Shown: positions 61,873-64,000 of the stretch, in pieces
Position numbering within the stretch: the first letter of the stretch is position 1
Layout of the letters: each line of letters starts with the position of its first letter
Source: an uncultured Halobacteriovorax sp.
GTDB taxonomy: Bacteria > Bdellovibrionota > Bacteriovoracia > Bacteriovoracales > Bacteriovoracaceae
Direction of reading: 5' to 3'
NCBI GenBank assembly: GCA_913061265.1
Contig: CAJXVS010000009.1
Coordinates: 62,001-126,000 of the forward strand
Length of the DNA: 64,000 bases
The notes under the pieces: model-generated
The model's input: the letters and a program-made list of their open reading frames with translations, nothing else
Databases searched by the model: none
Told to the model about the DNA's origin: nothing
Made by a program: the position numbers and the translations under genes

Positions 61873-64000
61873 ATGAACTTAAAGAAGCTTTCCCTATTCC
61901 TAATGATCTTTATCCTTGCCGCCTGTGGTGGAAAAGGAACCAAGGTCACCAAAGCAAACCTAGTAATCCTAGGTGGAATTGCTAGTGGGATTCCTGGTAT
62001 GACCGGGGGAACAAAGCTTTATGGTTATAACAATACGACCGGTGAAACATTAAACCTAACCTTTACAGGCCAAGGCGCACTTGAAGTTAATAATGGTGAG
62101 TGGGACTTTGCCGCCATTACTTGGGATGGAACTACCGTTAACGGAACAGGCCAAGTCTTAGAAGGAAACACTCTTTGCGGGACATCTAACACCATGGGTC
62201 TTTTTGGCGGCGAAGTGGCCATCAACCTAACCTTAAGTAATGCCGGATGTAATGATGAGTTCTTTGGAGAACCCGAAACTAAAGAGGCCAATGGGGTACC
62301 AAAGATTTTCAGACCCTTAAAGTGTGTAGATAAAAAACAAGTTCAATACGATGACGCCACTTGTACCCCATCTGTTGCAGAATCTTTTCAAGTGCAGTTA
62401 CCAGATGGCCCTTTTGGAGGCCCAGGATTGACGACTCGTTGTATAGACGCTGATTCACCTACTGGTGTAACAGAGATGGTCGATGCAAACGGAGAACTTA
62501 GAATTCCAATTATAAGCTGGTTTGATAATTCCTTTCCCATTAGAGTTAGGCTTTTCGACGGAGCTGGTTGTAGTGGAACTTCTCAGGATTTAGAGATCAT
62601 CAATGCCTATGCCGGTCAGTCTCAACCCTATGCCGCGAAACTTCAAAGTGGAACCCTTCAAGGTGACGGCAATCCAAACGATGTTAGAATCGACAATGAC
62701 CCTTGCCTTCACGGCGAAGGAAACGCACCTGCTCCTTATTTATCTGGGGGAGATTATCTAATCTGTAATGAAGATCAGTTCGCTGGACCTTCAGGAATAG
62801 AAAGTAATCTAAGCGCTGACTATCATCTTAGAAATGACCTTGATTTCACTATTGCTAGTCCCTTTTCAGAAAGTCTAGTCTCTGGAACCTTTACGGGTCA
62901 ACTTCGAGGAAATGGCCATACGATTTCAAACGTAACAATAGTCGGTGGCTACGGACAACCTTTAGGAATTTTCTCTAGTATCGTCGGCGACTCTGCCTCC
63001 ACTGAAGTAGAGAATCTTAACTTATTAAATATAAGTATTGATGCTACAGATACTGGTGGTGTTGGTGCTTTAGCTGGAAATATCTACCCAGATACATTAA
63101 TCACAAGAGTTCAGGCTGAAAATATTGATATCGATCTGACAAGAACAGCTGGTTCTTATCAAGGAGTCGGCGGCCTAATTGGAATTGGTAATACAGCGAC
63201 TTCTCCAACTGCTATTCAGGTTTTTGCCATTAAATTAACAAACGTAAGTATTACAGTCGATGATCAATACTCAAATATTGGCGGAATCATAGGCCAGATG
63301 GATGATTCAAATTACCTTAGGATTGCAAATATTAATGATATTAGGATTCAATCAAAGTCTTTTACAGATACTGGCGTAAGAGTTGGTGGAGCTGTTGGTT
63401 ATGCTTTTGATAATGACTCTGAACTTTATGGTGTCGTGGTTGAGAATTTAAGTATAGGAGACTCCACTACTGATTTCTCAGATAATTTTGATAAAGTCGG
63501 AGGTTTAGTTGGAGAAGCAAGAACGGTCCGTGTTGTTGATTCAAAAGTAAGTGGAGAAATCTATTCAGCTGGTAGTCAAGTGGGCGGTGTCGTTGGACTT
63601 GCTGTAACAGATGGAGCAGGCTCACTTTTTGATGGAAATGTATCAGTTGTAGATATTTATCAATACTCAGGAACCAATATTGGTGGATTTGCTGGAGAAA
63701 TAAATAATATTACGGCCACGACTTTTGATTTTAATAATAATAGAAGTTTTGGACTAATTGACTGCGCCTCTGATTGCGGCGGTTTTGTAGGAAAAATAAT
63801 GGTCAATAATGCTAGCGCCTTTGTAAATATTAATAACTCCTATTCAAAATCAGACGTTACAAGCCCTAACAGTACGACCTTTGCTCATATCGGTGGTTTT
63901 GCGGGCTTTGCGAACTCCCCTTCAGGGTCACTTTCTATTATTGAGTCTTTTGCTGAAGCTGACGTTTCAGTTCCAAGTGGAGGAAAGGTTGGCGGCTTTA
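61873..64000 (+). CDS. GLUG-motif lipoprotein, 3' end outside window
   Basis: Starts at ATG 61873 with TGAGGTC as SD. Lipobox LAAC at residues 15-18 with Gly at +2, which points to the outer membrane. The first ~300 residues contain several Cys and no recognised domain. From about residue 350 come repeats of the GLUG type: GVGALAGN, GGLIGIG, GGIIGQM, GGAVGYA, GGLVGEA, GGVVGLA, GGFAGEI, GGFVGKI. These form repetitive beta-structures in secreted adhesin-like proteins. The frame stays open to the last base (709 codons), so the protein is longer than seen. Regulated, perhaps, by the FliA-like promoter just upstream. Confidence 0.88.
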   Translation, partial: MNLKKLSLFLMIFILAACGGKGTKVTKANLVILGGIASGIPGMTGGTKLYGYNNTTGETLNLTFTGQGALEVNNGEWDFAAITWDGTTVNGTGQVLEGNTLCGTSNTMGLFGGEVAINLTLSNAGCNDEFFGEPETKEANGVPKIFRPLKCVDKKQVQYDDATCTPSVAESFQVQLPDGPFGGPGLTTRCIDADSPTGVTEMVDANGELRIPIISWFDNSFPIRVRLFDGAGCSGTSQDLEIINAYAGQSQPYAAKLQSGTLQGDGNPNDVRIDNDPCLHGEGNAPAPYLSGGDYLICNEDQFAGPSGIESNLSADYHLRNDLDFTIASPFSESLVSGTFTGQLRGNGHTISNVTIVGGYGQPLGIFSSIVGDSASTEVENLNLLNISIDATDTGGVGALAGNIYPDTLITRVQAENIDIDLTRTAGSYQGVGGLIGIGNTATSPTAIQVFAIKLTNVSITVDDQYSNIGGIIGQMDDSNYLRIANINDIRIQSKSFTDTGVRVGGAVGYAFDNDSELYGVVVENLSIGDSTTDFSDNFDKVGGLVGEARTVRVVDSKVSGEIYSAGSQVGGVVGLAVTDGAGSLFDGNVSVVDIYQYSGTNIGGFAGEINNITATTFDFNNNRSFGLIDCASDCGGFVGKIMVNNASAFVNINNSYSKSDVTSPNSTTFAHIGGFAGFANSPSGSLSIIESFAEADVSVPSGGKVGGF

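Overview
The window reads as chromosome from a Gram-negative, moderately AT-rich bacterium of the Bdellovibrio type (Bdellovibrionota, most like the Bacteriovorax/Peredibacter/Halobacteriovorax side). This is inferred from a complete Tol system, LapB, FtsEX-EnvC, lipobox lipoproteins, long same-strand gene runs and very large secreted proteins. No 16S gene or other lineage marker is present, so the assignment is not proven.

Layout. 1-10.8 kb: a giant surface-type protein, cut by the left edge, with 15 tandem cadherin/VCBS-like repeats and a C-terminal NHL propeller. 10.8-18.2 kb: RNase G, a CNT nucleoside transporter, a small envelope protein, and a tight plus-strand operon for nucleoside salvage (pyrimidine nucleoside phosphorylase, purine nucleoside phosphorylase, cytidine deaminase, DEDDh exonuclease). 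18.2-28.6 kb: a ten-gene minus-strand run: ftsE-ftsX-envC-ctpA, methyltransferase, glycosyltransferase, xseA, M23 lipoprotein, a degenerate histidine kinase and crcB. 28.8-33.8 kb: a secreted subtilase, an HD phosphohydrolase, a small basic protein and a sigma-54-type regulator whose sigma-54 and Walker B motifs are altered. 34.0-41.6 kb: a nine-gene minus-strand run sppA-lapB-three small genes-tolQRAB, with no pal. 41.7-43.1 kb: a 94-residue secreted protein and rlmN. 43.2-59.4 kb: two giant paralogues (2516 and 2814 aa), each with a gingipain-like C25 peptidase domain and a C-terminal tail made of glycine run, Cys-Ser, hydrophobic helix and basic end. 59.8-61.7 kb: two divergent secreted endonuclease/exonuclease/phosphatase paralogues. 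61.9 kb to the end: a GLUG-motif lipoprotein cut by the right edge.

How it fits together. About half of the DNA encodes secreted or surface proteins, and the rest is mostly envelope machinery plus nucleoside recovery, which would suit a bacterium living on other cells. The most interesting signal is regulatory. Both giant peptidase genes have a FliA (sigma-28)-like promoter, TAAA-N15/16-ACCGATAA, ending exactly 25 nt before an unusual TTG start. Weaker versions precede the GLUG lipoprotein (also 25 nt) and the 94-residue secreted protein (19 nt). This suggests a motility/attack-phase sigma-28 surface regulon. A second oddity is a 33-bp copy of the 3' end of one phosphatase gene, placed 109 bp downstream and separated from the original by a 76-bp GC-rich, hairpin-rich insert.

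All functional calls come from reading motifs by eye; no database search was possible.
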